Shown: one piece after another, positions 54,262 through 62,330 of the stretch | Layout: the number at the start of each line of letters is the position of its first letter | Numbering within the stretch: position 1 is the stretch's first letter | NCBI RefSeq assembly: GCF_014645555.1 | Contig: NZ_BMLY01000001.1 | Span: 1-64,000 of the forward strand | Source of the DNA: Silvimonas amylolytica | Lineage (GTDB): Bacteria; Pseudomonadota; Gammaproteobacteria; Burkholderiales; Chitinibacteraceae | Length of the DNA stretch: 64,000 nucleotides | Direction of reading: 5' to 3' | Program-made: the position numbers and the translations under genes | Notes under the pieces: model-generated | What the model saw: only the letters and a program-made list of their open reading frames with translations | Databases searched by the model: none | Told to the model about the DNA's origin: nothing

Positions 54262-55469
54262 TGCAGCAACTCCAGCGTATCTTGCAGCGCAGCCAGCAGA
54301 CGATCGATATCGCTCTGTGTGTTGTAAAGCGCCAGTGAAACGCGCAGCGTGCCCTGACTAAGCCCAAGCGATTGCATCAGCGGGCCTGCGCAATGGCTGC
54401 CGACGCGCACGGCAATGTCGCGCTCATCCAGAAACTGCGCAACGTCGTACGGGTGTGCGCGGCCAAAGACCAAAGAGGCAATCGGCCCCTTCTCTGGCGC
54501 TGTGCCCACAATGCGCACGCCATCCAGATAGCGGATACCTTCTGCCAATTGCTGGTAGAGCGCGGTTTCATGCTGAGCGATGGCGATACGATCTTGTGCG
54601 GCCAGCCAGTCCAGCGCGGCAGCCAGACCGACAGTTTGTGCGAACGCGGGCGTGCCCGCTTCAAAGCGGCGCGGTGCCGGTGCGAAGGTGGTGCCATCAA
54701 AAGACACACGCTCGATCATCTCGCCACCACCTTGCCAGGGCGGCATGGCATCCAGAATTTCTGTGCGCCCCCACAGCACGCCAATGCCGGTCGGGCCGAA
54801 GACTTTGTGACCGGAAAATACATAAAAATCAGCCCCCAATGCGCTGACATCCACGCTTTGATGCGCAACGCCCTGGGCGCCATCCACCAACACCAACGCA
54901 TTCACGCTCCTGGCGGCGGCAATCAACTGCGCCAATGGTGGGCATACGCCCAGTGCATTGGACATCTGGCTGACTGCGACCATCCGGGTCCGCGGGCCGA
55001 GTAGTGTGCAGAAGGCGGTCATGTCGATCTGACCGTCTTCTTGCAACGGAATGGGTTTGATCACAGCGCCGGTACGTTGCGCAACCAATTGCCAGGGCAC
55101 AATGTTGGCGTGATGCTCCAGGGTGGAAAGGAGAACCTCGTCGCCAGCCTTCAACTGGCTGCCACCCCAACTGTAGGCCACCAGGTTGATGGCCTCCGTT
55201 GCGCCGCGGGTAAACACAATCTCTTCAGGGCGGGCATTGATGAACCGGGCCACTGTCTTGCGCGCGGCTTCATAGGCCTCTGTAGCCGCATGGCCCAGGC
55301 GGTGGCCGCCACGATGTACATTGGCATTGCTTTCTTCATAGAAACGCCGCTCGGCATCCAGCACCACACGCGGTTTTTGCGTGGTGGCCGCGTTATCCAG
55401 CCATACCAGTTCAGGGTTGGTGGCCAGTAGCGGAAAAGAGGCCCGATCGGGCAACGGCAAATGGTCCAT
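54258..55469 (-). CDS. sufS: Group II cysteine desulfurase (SufS/CsdA type)
   Basis: A 403-residue class V aminotransferase. The PLP Lys is Lys222 in FYVFSGHKVFGPTGIG; the persulfide Cys360 lies in VRVGSHCAGP, in a short loop as in group II enzymes rather than the long loop of IscS. It begins LVWLDNAATTQKP after a ~20-residue leader. It extracts sulfur from cysteine for Fe-S or thio-cofactor synthesis with SufE. The ATG at 55469 is preferred, though an in-frame ATG at 55508 is possible. Divergent from nudB. Confidence 0.92.
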   Translation of the reverse strand: MDHLPLPDRASFPLLATNPELVWLDNAATTQKPRVVLDAERRFYEESNANVHRGGHRLGHAATEAYEAARKTVARFINARPEEIVFTRGATEAINLVAYSWGGSQLKAGDEVLLSTLEHHANIVPWQLVAQRTGAVIKPIPLQEDGQIDMTAFCTLLGPRTRMVAVSQMSNALGVCPPLAQLIAAARSVNALVLVDGAQGVAHQSVDVSALGADFYVFSGHKVFGPTGIGVLWGRTEILDAMPPWQGGGEMIERVSFDGTTFAPAPRRFEAGTPAFAQTVGLAAALDWLAAQDRIAIAQHETALYQQLAEGIRYLDGVRIVGTAPEKGPIASLVFGRAHPYDVAQFLDERDIAVRVGSHCAGPLMQSLGLSQGTLRVSLALYNTQSDIDRLLAALQDTLELLQ

Positions 55470-55510
55470 GAATGAATGCGCAGAAGAAGTGAAGCGATAG
55501 ATGCCCATTG

Positions 55511-55516
55511 TATAAT
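55511..55516 (+). promoter_or_regulatory. TATAAT box just before nudB
   Basis: A perfect TATAAT lies only 6 nt before the nudB ATG, so transcription from it would begin at or next to the start codon and give a leaderless mRNA. No good -35 is visible at 17 bp. Confidence 0.35.
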
Positions 55517-55522
55517 GCCGCG

Positions 55523-55960
55523 ATGGCTTACAAACAACCGATCTCCGTCCTCGTCGTCATCCACACGCCTGATCTGAAAATCCTGCTGCTGGAACGCAAG
55601 GGCTACCAGGATGGCTGGCAATCCGTGACCGGTAGTCGCGAGGGCGAAGAACTGTTGCCCGATACGGCGCATCGCGAAGTCTTTGAGGAAACCGGACTGG
55701 ATACCAATCGGTATGAACTGGTCGACTGGCATTACAACTCAGAGTACGAAATCTATCCCGTCTGGCGTCATCGGTATGCGCCGGGCGTGACCACCAATAC
55801 CGAGCATGTGTTTAACCTGGAAGTGCCATTTGAGCTGGATATCACGCTGGCGCCTGATGAACACACGCGTTACCGCTGGGTAGAGTGGCAAGTCGCGGCG
55901 GAGATGGTGTTTTCGCCCTCCAATGCCGAGGCGATTCGTACCCTGGCCCAGCGTAGTTGA
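55523..55960 (+). CDS. nudB: Dihydroneopterin triphosphate diphosphatase (Nudix)
   Basis: A 145-residue Nudix hydrolase. The Nudix box GSREGEELLPDTAHREVFEETGLD matches GX5EX7REUXEEXGU, and the surroundings (VLVVIHTPDLKILLLERKGYQDGWQSVTGS, HYNSEYEIYPVWRHRYAPGV, YRWVEWQVAAEMVFSPSNAEAIR) match NudB/NtpA. It removes pyrophosphate from dihydroneopterin triphosphate in folate synthesis. There is no Shine-Dalgarno before the ATG at 55523, but a TATAAT lies just upstream, suggesting a leaderless message. Confidence 0.93.
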   Translation: MAYKQPISVLVVIHTPDLKILLLERKGYQDGWQSVTGSREGEELLPDTAHREVFEETGLDTNRYELVDWHYNSEYEIYPVWRHRYAPGVTTNTEHVFNLEVPFELDITLAPDEHTRYRWVEWQVAAEMVFSPSNAEAIRTLAQRS

Positions 55961-55980
55961 CCTGCATCCGGAATCGTCCG

Positions 55981-56295
55981 ATGCGGTTTTTCTTCCTGAA
56001 ACCATCATCCAGGGTCGCATGGTGGCTCTGGTTTGTGGCGAGTCTTTTTCTCCTGCCGCTGGCCGCCTTCAATTTGTTGGCTTTTACGTCGCTTGGTGCC
56101 TATATCGTGTGGGTTGGTGTTGGGCTCTTTTTGCTCATGCCGCTGGTGCTTTTTTATCTGATCATGGTGACCAGTTTGCCTCTGAAGTACAGGATTCTGG
56201 TTGCCATTCTGGTTGCATTGACCAGCGTTGTTTGCCTTTTTCCAAGGGCGACTTGTGCTTCGGAGCAGCAAACAGAAGATGGAGGCTGCAACTGA
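55981..56295 (+). CDS. Small hypothetical membrane protein
   Basis: A 104-residue protein with three hydrophobic helices (about residues 14-34, 39-57 and 67-83) and a polar tail with a few acidic residues. I do not recognise a family. The ATG at 55981 lies 20 bp after the nudB stop, in the same direction and possibly co-transcribed. The tail has two Cys (CASEQQ..., GGCN). Confidence 0.55.
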   Translation: MRFFFLKPSSRVAWWLWFVASLFLLPLAAFNLLAFTSLGAYIVWVGVGLFLLMPLVLFYLIMVTSLPLKYRILVAILVALTSVVCLFPRATCASEQQTEDGGCN

Positions 56296-56468
56296 CCTTT
56301 GACCGGCCGGAAGGCCGACATCGAAAAATCCTGGCAGCACTTACAATTACCATAATCAGGAAGGGAAATTTTTTCGTAAAAGCGGTCTAAACAGTAATCA
56401 GATTGATTTGCTAGCCTTGCCGCATGTGCGGACTCTAACCAGAAATTGAATGTAATTCATTGAATAAT

Positions 56469-57218
56469 ATGGAAAGAAGAATCAAGGTTGCCTCTTACAA
56501 TATCCACAAAGGCCTCTCGCCGCTCAATCGCCGGCTGGTGGTGCATGACGTGCGCCACGCGTTGCACAACCTGGCGCCGGATGTGGTGTTCCTGCAAGAA
56601 GTGCAGGGTGAGCACAGTACACGTGCACGCAAGTTCAATTACTGGCCAACGACGCCGCAGCACGAGTATCTGGCGGGCGATGACCTTTCCTTTGCTTATG
56701 GCCGCAACGCGATCCATCGTCTTGGCCACCATGGTAATGCAGTGTTGTCGCGTTTTCCGATCAGTCGCTGGGGCAATCACGACATCACGCTCAACCGCTT
56801 TGAAAAACGTGGATTACTGCATTGTGTGCTCGAGATTCCCAGCTGGAATGTGCCCTTGCATGCGTTTTGTGTGCATTTGAACCTGCTGGCGCGGGACCGA
56901 CGCAAGCAACTGGCGGCGATGGTTGAGCAAATCCAGCATGAAGTACCAAAGAACGCGCCGCTGGTGATCGCGGGTGACTTCAATGACTGGCGTCGCGAGG
57001 CGACGCGCATTCTGGGGTCAGAGCTTCATGTGATCGAAGCGTTTGAAACCATGCATGGTTCGCCTGCGCGCAGTTTTCCGGTGCGTTTGCCGGTGCTCTC
57101 GCTCGATCGCATTTATGTCAGAGGGTTCGGCATCGAGGTTGCAGATGTCCTTGGTGGCCAGCCCTGGTCGCATTTGTCGGATCACGCCCCGCTGTACACC
57201 GTGCTGCGGCGGGGTTGA
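56469..57218 (+). CDS. Endonuclease/exonuclease/phosphatase family protein (YbhP-like)
   Basis: A 249-residue EEP-fold protein: IKVASYNIHKG (Asn), VVFLQEVQ (metal Glu), HCVLEIPSW...CVHLNLLARDRRKQ, VIAGDFNDW and SHLSDHAPL (catalytic His). It begins with ATG 56469 rather than the TTG at 56460. It overlaps nothing but lies 2 bp before the ClsB-like gene. The same pair, ybhP-ybhO(clsB), occurs in E. coli, so a lipid- or phosphodiester-related role is plausible but unproven. Confidence 0.85.
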   Translation: MERRIKVASYNIHKGLSPLNRRLVVHDVRHALHNLAPDVVFLQEVQGEHSTRARKFNYWPTTPQHEYLAGDDLSFAYGRNAIHRLGHHGNAVLSRFPISRWGNHDITLNRFEKRGLLHCVLEIPSWNVPLHAFCVHLNLLARDRRKQLAAMVEQIQHEVPKNAPLVIAGDFNDWRREATRILGSELHVIEAFETMHGSPARSFPVRLPVLSLDRIYVRGFGIEVADVLGGQPWSHLSDHAPLYTVLRRG

Positions 57219-57220
57219 GT

Positions 57221-58387
57221 ATGGACGGCTACCTGCCTGGTAACCGCATCAAACTTCTCAAAAACGGCGCTGAATATTTTCCTGAATTGTTGGGTGCCAT
57301 TGCGCGTGCCGAGCGCGAAATTTTCCTGGAAAGCTACCTGTTTGAGCTCGATGTCATTGGCGAGGCGGTGTGTGAGGCGCTAATGAAGGCAGTGGCCCGT
57401 GGGGTTGAAGTCAAAGTCCAACTGGATGGCTTTGGCGCACGCAAATTTCCCGACGCCTGGAAGGTGCGCTTGGCCGACGCCGGAGTCTGGCTGCTGTTTT
57501 TCCGGCCGGAGGTTAAAGCGTTGTCATTTAATCGCCAACGCTTGCGAAGGTTGCACCGCAAACTGGTGGTCGTGGATGGCATGCTGGCGTTCGCGGGCGG
57601 TATCAATGTTTTGTCTGATTACACGGGCCAACCCGGCCCTGAGCCTCGTTACGACTACATGGTGGAAGTGCGCGGGCCCGTGGTGGCCACCATGCATGAG
57701 GCCGCAGACCGGCTCTGGCGTCATACCGCCTGGGTGCAAGTCGAGCCGGACTGGGCCAGAACCAGTCGTGACAAACCTGCATATGAAGAAGCGGGTGGGG
57801 CGCTGGCGCGGTTTGATATTCGTGACAACCTGCGCAACCGGCACAGCATTGAACATGAGTACCTGGAAGCCATAGAGCGCGCGACCGATGAGATCCTGAT
57901 CGCGTGCGCATATTTTTTGCCGGGCTATCGCTTTCGGCATGCGTTGATTGATGCGGCGAAGCGCGGTGTAAAAGTGGTGTTGCTACTGCAAGGCACCCTT
58001 GATCATGCGTTGTTGCAGTACGCCAGTCGTGCATTTTTCCGTCAATTTATTGAGGCGGGAATCGAGATCCACGAGTATGTCAGCGGATATATGCATGCCA
58101 AAGTAGCGGTCATTGACCGAGCCTGGGCGACGGTGGGGTCGTCCAATATTGATCCATTTAGTCTATTGCTGGCTCGGGAAGGAAACGTCTTTGTGCGCGA
58201 TGAGGCTTTTGCTGACGCCCTTGCACAGGATGTCCGCAATACGATGGAAAACTCAGCGCGGCGAGTGATATTGCCTGCGCTTTTGCGCGGTCCTGCGGGT
58301 TGGCGTATCAAGCCCTGGATCAGTTATGGAATTGTGCGATTCTTGATGGCAGTTTCGGGTTATGGGGGCGAACGTTACCTGAAATAA
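57221..58387 (+). CDS. clsB: Cardiolipin synthase B / phospholipase D superfamily protein
   Basis: A 388-residue PLD-family protein with two HKD motifs: HRKLVVVDGMLAFAGGIN (about residue 108) and HAKVAVIDRAWATVGSSNID (about residue 292). The length and the IFLESYLFELDVIGEAVCEAL start match E. coli ClsB (YbhO). It makes cardiolipin or phosphatidylglycerol-like lipids by transphosphatidylation. It is predicted to be membrane-associated. It immediately follows the YbhP-like gene, repeating the E. coli gene order. A terminator lies at 58435-58459. Confidence 0.9.
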   Translation: MDGYLPGNRIKLLKNGAEYFPELLGAIARAEREIFLESYLFELDVIGEAVCEALMKAVARGVEVKVQLDGFGARKFPDAWKVRLADAGVWLLFFRPEVKALSFNRQRLRRLHRKLVVVDGMLAFAGGINVLSDYTGQPGPEPRYDYMVEVRGPVVATMHEAADRLWRHTAWVQVEPDWARTSRDKPAYEEAGGALARFDIRDNLRNRHSIEHEYLEAIERATDEILIACAYFLPGYRFRHALIDAAKRGVKVVLLLQGTLDHALLQYASRAFFRQFIEAGIEIHEYVSGYMHAKVAVIDRAWATVGSSNIDPFSLLLAREGNVFVRDEAFADALAQDVRNTMENSARRVILPALLRGPAGWRIKPWISYGIVRFLMAVSGYGGERYLK

Positions 58388-58434
58388 CAATTGGATGCAT
58401 TGATTGTGAGGGATCTCACTTCTGGATATTGAAT

Positions 58435-58459
58435 ACGGCCGTTTGTCGGCCGTTTTTTA
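58435..58459 (+). terminator. Terminator after clsB
   Basis: ACGGCC (58435-58440) and GGCCGT (58448-58453) with a 7-nt loop, followed by TTTTTT. Confidence 0.75.
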
Positions 58460-58615
58460 TGCGCGCTTCTCCAATTGTATCGAAAGGTTATGGTCGATTG
58501 ACGCCGCAAATCGGGCTGCGTAGATTGCCAAAAAAACACAACCGCACATAAAAAATGTCGCCGCAATAACTACCCGTTTGCGCGGTCTACAAACAGTCAA
58601 TCAGGAGTCCTGATC

Positions 58616-59071
58616 ATGAACAAAATGATGCGAGTTGTTGCTGCCATTCTCTCTGCCGGTGTTATTTTTGCTCCGCTTTCCGCCCGTGCTGACACCCCGG
58701 GGCCTCACCCGTATTACCTGCATGCCTTGAGTGATCTGCGTGATGCACGTGGTTATCTGGATCGCATTGATTCGACTCAAGTGCAGAAAGATGAAGTAAA
58801 AGCGCTGGAAGAAATTGATGCGGCCATTGGCGAAATGAAGCATGCCGCTATTGATGACGGCAAAGATATTCACGACCATATGCCGGTGGATGCCAATCTC
58901 AAACACACCGATCGTTTTCATAAAGCGCTGGAATTGCTGAATCGCGCGGAAAAAGATGTTTCGCACGAAGAAAGTGATCCGGCAGCAATTGAATTGCAAG
59001 CACGGGTTTTGCACCATATTCATGAAGCGCATCATGCCGTTGATCGCGCGGTGAGTGCCGCGTTGGAATAA
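58616..59071 (+). CDS. Periplasmic His-rich helical hypothetical protein
   Basis: A 151-residue protein with a Sec signal peptide (residues ~1-25, cleaved after ARA). The mature part is helical and His/Asp/Glu-rich: HPYYLHALSDLRDARGYLDRI, EIDAAIGEMKHAAIDDGKDIHDH, HHIHEAHHAVDRA. Many His residues suggest metal binding (inference). The family occurs in other betaproteobacteria and its function is unknown to me. AGGAG lies 7 nt before the ATG at 58616. A strong terminator follows, so it is monocistronic. Confidence 0.75.
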   Translation: MNKMMRVVAAILSAGVIFAPLSARADTPGPHPYYLHALSDLRDARGYLDRIDSTQVQKDEVKALEEIDAAIGEMKHAAIDDGKDIHDHMPVDANLKHTDRFHKALELLNRAEKDVSHEESDPAAIELQARVLHHIHEAHHAVDRAVSAALE

Positions 59072-59113
59072 TCCAGGTTTATGACTGGTTAATGTTAATA
59101 AGAACAGAAAACA

Positions 59114-59140
59114 AAAAAGGCCGCTATTGCGGCCTTTTTT
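59114..59140 (+). terminator. Bidirectional terminator
   Basis: AAAAAAGGCCGC, loop TATT, GCGGCCTTTTTT: a perfect 12-bp stem between the His-rich protein gene (+) and trmJ (-). Confidence 0.9.
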
Positions 59141-59171
59141 GTTCAATGAATCAAGGTTGAAGTGATTATGC

Positions 59172-59981
59172 TTATTCGGATTCTGGCTGGCTTTTCTGAT
59201 CTTGCGATGGCGGTGTCACACGTTCAAATTCGACCGCCGCCCGCAATACCCCACGCAGCATATCCACTTCTTCCTGATCCAGTTGCGCACGCTGCACAAT
59301 GCGTCGTACGCGTGGCATCAAGCGCTTGGGGTTTTTGGTGCGCAAGAAGCCGATCGTGATCAGCGTACGTTCCAGGTGCTCATAGAAAAGCTCCATGTAT
59401 TCATGGCTGGGCAGCGTGCGCCTTTCTTCCAGATGGCTCACGTCATCCAGTAATGCTGCACGCAATTCATAACACAGCACCTGCACGGCTTGAGCCAGAT
59501 TCAGGCTGGAGTACACCGGATTGGTCGGAATGGTCACGAGGCGATTGCACTGGCGTACTTCATCAATACTCATGCCGTTGGTTTCGTTGCCGAAAACAAG
59601 GGCAATGGTGCCGCCGCCTGCGGCCTCTTGCAATAACTCTGGTACCAGTTGTCGCGGCGTGTGCAAGGGTTGCACGAGTTCACGCCGGCGAGCCGTCATG
59701 GCCACTTGCATGGTCGTGCCGACAAGCGCTTCTTCCAGGGTGTTCACGACAATCGCGTTGTCGAGTACATCATCTGCACTACTGGCCAGCGACCGGGCGG
59801 TGTCGGAAGGAAACTCTTTGGGGTTCACCAGATAAAGATGTGCTAACCCCATGGTTTTCATGGCCCGGGCGGTAGAGCCGATGTTGCCTGGGTGCGAGGT
59901 ATTACACAGCACGACGCGAAAGGCGGCGAGCGTCTGGTTGGCGATAAGGCCGGCTTCTGGAAGATCAGTCAATTCAGTCAT
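59172..59981 (-). CDS. trmJ: tRNA (cytidine/uridine-32-2'-O)-methyltransferase TrmJ
   Basis: A 269-residue SpoU/TrmH-family (SPOUT) enzyme. Motif 1 is NTSHPGNIGSTARAMKTMG; motif 2 is ALVFGNETNGM, where most relatives have GRExxGL; motif 3 is IPTNPVYSSLNLAQAVQVLCYE. The knotted SAM site is complete, and the C-terminal ~90 residues form the TrmJ-specific helical extension. It methylates position 32 of the tRNA anticodon loop. Its start (59981) is divergent from suhB, an order found in many proteobacteria. Confidence 0.92.
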   Translation of the reverse strand: MTELTDLPEAGLIANQTLAAFRVVLCNTSHPGNIGSTARAMKTMGLAHLYLVNPKEFPSDTARSLASSADDVLDNAIVVNTLEEALVGTTMQVAMTARRRELVQPLHTPRQLVPELLQEAAGGGTIALVFGNETNGMSIDEVRQCNRLVTIPTNPVYSSLNLAQAVQVLCYELRAALLDDVSHLEERRTLPSHEYMELFYEHLERTLITIGFLRTKNPKRLMPRVRRIVQRAQLDQEEVDMLRGVLRAAVEFERVTPPSQDQKSQPESE

Positions 59982-60014
59982 TCAGGGCGTATCAATGCGT
60001 TTTTTTGGCCGGCG

Positions 60015-60044
60015 CTGACAAAAGGGCCGGAAATTCAGTACAAT
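60015..60044 (+). promoter_or_regulatory. Sigma-70-type promoter of suhB
   Basis: CTGACA (60015-60020), 18-bp spacer, TACAAT (60039-60044): five of six matches in each box. The resulting suhB 5' leader would be about 170 nt. Confidence 0.6.
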
Positions 60045-60220
60045 AGCGGCTATATTTGTTTTCGATCTTTACAGGCTGATCCGCGACGCATCGTGCGCCG
60101 CCCTGGGTCAGTGACAATCTACATCGTCATGCATGGGCCGCTGGCCGCATTGCCATTGTGTAATGGCTTTGCTGGTTGCGCGTTTCAATCAGCCTGTTTC
60201 AATCTGCCAGGGGTAAGTTC

Positions 60221-61003
60221 ATGCATCCGATGCTCAATACGGCCGTTCGCGCCGCTCGCCGTGCCGCTTCCGTCATCCAGCGCGCATCCAATAATCTCGA
60301 TCTGATCACGCCGGAAAAGAAAGGCCACAACGATTTTGTGTCCGAAGTGGATCGTGCTGCTGAACGGGCCATCATCGAAACCATTCTGGAAGCCTACCCC
60401 AAGCACGCCATTCTAGCAGAGGAGTCCGGCCAGTCCGGTAATTCCGAGTTCGAATGGATCATCGACCCGCTTGATGGTACCACCAACTTCCTGCACGGCT
60501 TCCCGCAATACGCGGTATCCATCGCGCTGGCCCACAAGGGCGTGGTGACGCAGGCCGTGGTGTACGACCCCAATCGCAATGACATGTTCACCGCCACGCG
60601 CGGCGTGGGTGCATTCCTGAATGATCGCCGTATTCGCGTCTCCAAGGTGCGTGAATTGTCTGATGCGCTGATCGGCACCGGCTTTCCGTATACCGACTTC
60701 AAGCATCTGGATACCTATCTCAGCATCTTCCGCGAAATGGCACAGAAAGCCGCTGGCGTGCGTCGCCCAGGCGCGGCGGCGCTGGATCTGGCCTATGTGG
60801 CTTGCGGTCAGTTCGATGGTTTCTTTGAGTTTGGCCTGAAGACCGTGGATATCGCCGCTGGCTCGTTGTTGGTGCAAGAGGCCGGTGGCCTGATCACTGA
60901 CGTTGAGGGTGGCGAAAACTACTTGCAGAGCGGCGATGTCATTTGCGGCACCCCACGCGTGTTCGGTCAGATGCTGCAACTGATCAAGCCACACCTGAAG
61001 TAA
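60221..61003 (+). CDS. suhB: Inositol-1-monophosphatase family protein SuhB
   Basis: A 260-residue protein with the inositol monophosphatase metal sites: Glu67 in [18 protein letters not shown] (Asp82, Asp85 and GT) and [18 protein letters not shown] (second Asp). In E. coli SuhB also binds RNA polymerase antitermination complexes for rRNA, and the same may hold here. AGGGG lies before the ATG at 60221. The divergent neighbour is trmJ, and the upstream leader carries a good promoter. Confidence 0.95.
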   Translation: MHPMLNTAVRAARRAASVIQRASNNLDLITPEKKGHNDFVSEVDRAAERAIIETILEAYPKHAILAEESGQSGNSEFEWIIDPLDGTTNFLHGFPQYAVSIALAHKGVVTQAVVYDPNRNDMFTATRGVGAFLNDRRIRVSKVRELSDALIGTGFPYTDFKHLDTYLSIFREMAQKAAGVRRPGAAALDLAYVACGQFDGFFEFGLKTVDIAAGSLLVQEAGGLITDVEGGENYLQSGDVICGTPRVFGQMLQLIKPHLK

Positions 61004-61029
61004 GACCTGCAACAAACCGGTATCAGGCC

Positions 61030-61476
61030 ATGATTGTGCCGGATTCCGACCCCCGCCTGGCGGCGCTCCATGCCGCCTATGTGGCTACCCGCTATGTCGC
61101 CCCCGAATCAGGGCTGACATTGCGGGTCGGCCAGACCTCTCCTGAACTGGACACCCTGTTGCGGCAGCGCGGCATGCACAACTGGATGTTCATCTCCGCC
61201 TGCAATCCGTATTCCCAGGCCGTGCTGTGCCAGCACGAGAACCTGGCGCGTCACCAGAACCTGCTTGATGCCTTAAAGAGCGCTGGATTGGTCCTCTATG
61301 AGGGATATGGTGAGGGCAATGATGGCCAATGGCCTGCAGAACCATCTGCTCTGGTTTTGGGGGTCAATGAGTCCGCCGCCATTCACTGGGGCCGACGGTA
61401 CGAACAGAATGCAGTGCTATTCGGTGAGTGCGGGCACGCTGCGCGTTTGCTTTGGTGCTTGCCGAACGCGATCTGA
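61030..61476 (+). CDS. DUF3293 domain protein
   Basis: A 148-residue protein with the DUF3293 pattern: TLRVGQTSPELDTLLRQRGMHNWMFISACNPYSQ, ENLARHQNLLDALKSAGLVLYEGYG and WPAEPSALVLGVN. Function unknown. It starts 27 bp after suhB and reads the same way, so it may share its transcript. The ATG at 61030 begins at the conserved region; the frame is open earlier but would overlap suhB. Confidence 0.8.
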   Translation: MIVPDSDPRLAALHAAYVATRYVAPESGLTLRVGQTSPELDTLLRQRGMHNWMFISACNPYSQAVLCQHENLARHQNLLDALKSAGLVLYEGYGEGNDGQWPAEPSALVLGVNESAAIHWGRRYEQNAVLFGECGHAARLLWCLPNAI

Positions 61477-61519
61477 GAGGGTCAGGTTATCTTCGTAAAA
61501 CCGCAAAAAACCGCATTAA

Positions 61520-61537
61520 TTTGCATGTTTTTGCAAA
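61520..61537. promoter_or_regulatory. Candidate DeoR-type operator
   Basis: TTTGCA (61520-61525) and TGCAAA (61532-61537) form an inverted repeat with a 6-bp spacer, nested in GCAT...ATGC, 20 bp before the DeoR-family gene. It is likely an autoregulatory site. Confidence 0.4.
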
Positions 61538-61556
61538 TGCGAACTAGAATGTCCGC

Positions 61557-62330
61557 ATGTTTACTGAAGAACGCCATCAAACCATTCTCGATTACCTGAC
61601 CGAAAAGGGTCGGGTGACGGTGCTTGAACTCGCCCAGCGCTTGCAGGTGTCAGACGACACGGTGCGTCGTGATTTGCGCGTGCTGGATGAACTTGGGTTT
61701 TTGCAAAAAACCCACGGCGGCGCGGTGTCGCTGGAAGTCCCACGGATGGCAAGGGCGCAGCGTGCCCAAGTGCTGCCACAAGTCAAACAGCAACTGGCGC
61801 AAGCTGTGATCGAACAGATCGAGCCCGGCCAAACCCTGATGCTGGATGCGGGCCAGAGCCTGCTGGCTGTGGCGCAAGCATTGCCCGATATCCCGTTGAC
61901 GGTCATTACACACGCGCTGGATATCGCCAACGCGTTGAGTCAACGCCCTCAGGTGCGGCTGATCCTGGCCGGAGGATTGTGGGATGCTCGCCAGCGACTG
62001 TTTACTGGCGCACAGACCGTAGCGCAGGTTCAGTCCCTGCGGGCCGACTGGGCCATTATGGGCGCCTGCGCAGTTCACGAAAAACTTGGTCTGACGGCCA
62101 GTGACGCAGCCGATGCTGAGGTCAAGCGTGCCATGTTGGCGGTCAGCGCCCAGGCCATGCTTGTTGCCGATCACAGCAAGACTGGCCGCAGCGAACCCTT
62201 CTTTGTCTGTCCCATGCAGCAGTTTTCTCATTGGTTTACGGATCGCACGCCCGATTGGGTGAGCGCGCCGGTGGGTTTGCGTGTGATTGGGGCAGGGCTT
62301 GTTTCTGCAAATACGGAGAAAACCGCATGA
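61557..62330 (+). CDS. DeoR/GlpR-family transcriptional regulator
   Basis: A 257-residue protein. The N-terminal DeoR HTH (residues ~3-58: EERHQTILDYLTEKGRVTVLELAQRLQVSDDTVRRDLRVLDELG) is followed by a sugar-phosphate isomerase-like sensor domain with LDAGQSLLAVAQAL, LILAGGLWD and ADHSKTGRSEPF. It probably represses a sugar pathway, with a phosphorylated sugar as effector. It overlaps the next gene by ATGA, so it is co-transcribed with the oxidoreductase. A palindrome lies just upstream. Confidence 0.93.
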   Translation: MFTEERHQTILDYLTEKGRVTVLELAQRLQVSDDTVRRDLRVLDELGFLQKTHGGAVSLEVPRMARAQRAQVLPQVKQQLAQAVIEQIEPGQTLMLDAGQSLLAVAQALPDIPLTVITHALDIANALSQRPQVRLILAGGLWDARQRLFTGAQTVAQVQSLRADWAIMGACAVHEKLGLTASDAADAEVKRAMLAVSAQAMLVADHSKTGRSEPFFVCPMQQFSHWFTDRTPDWVSAPVGLRVIGAGLVSANTEKTA

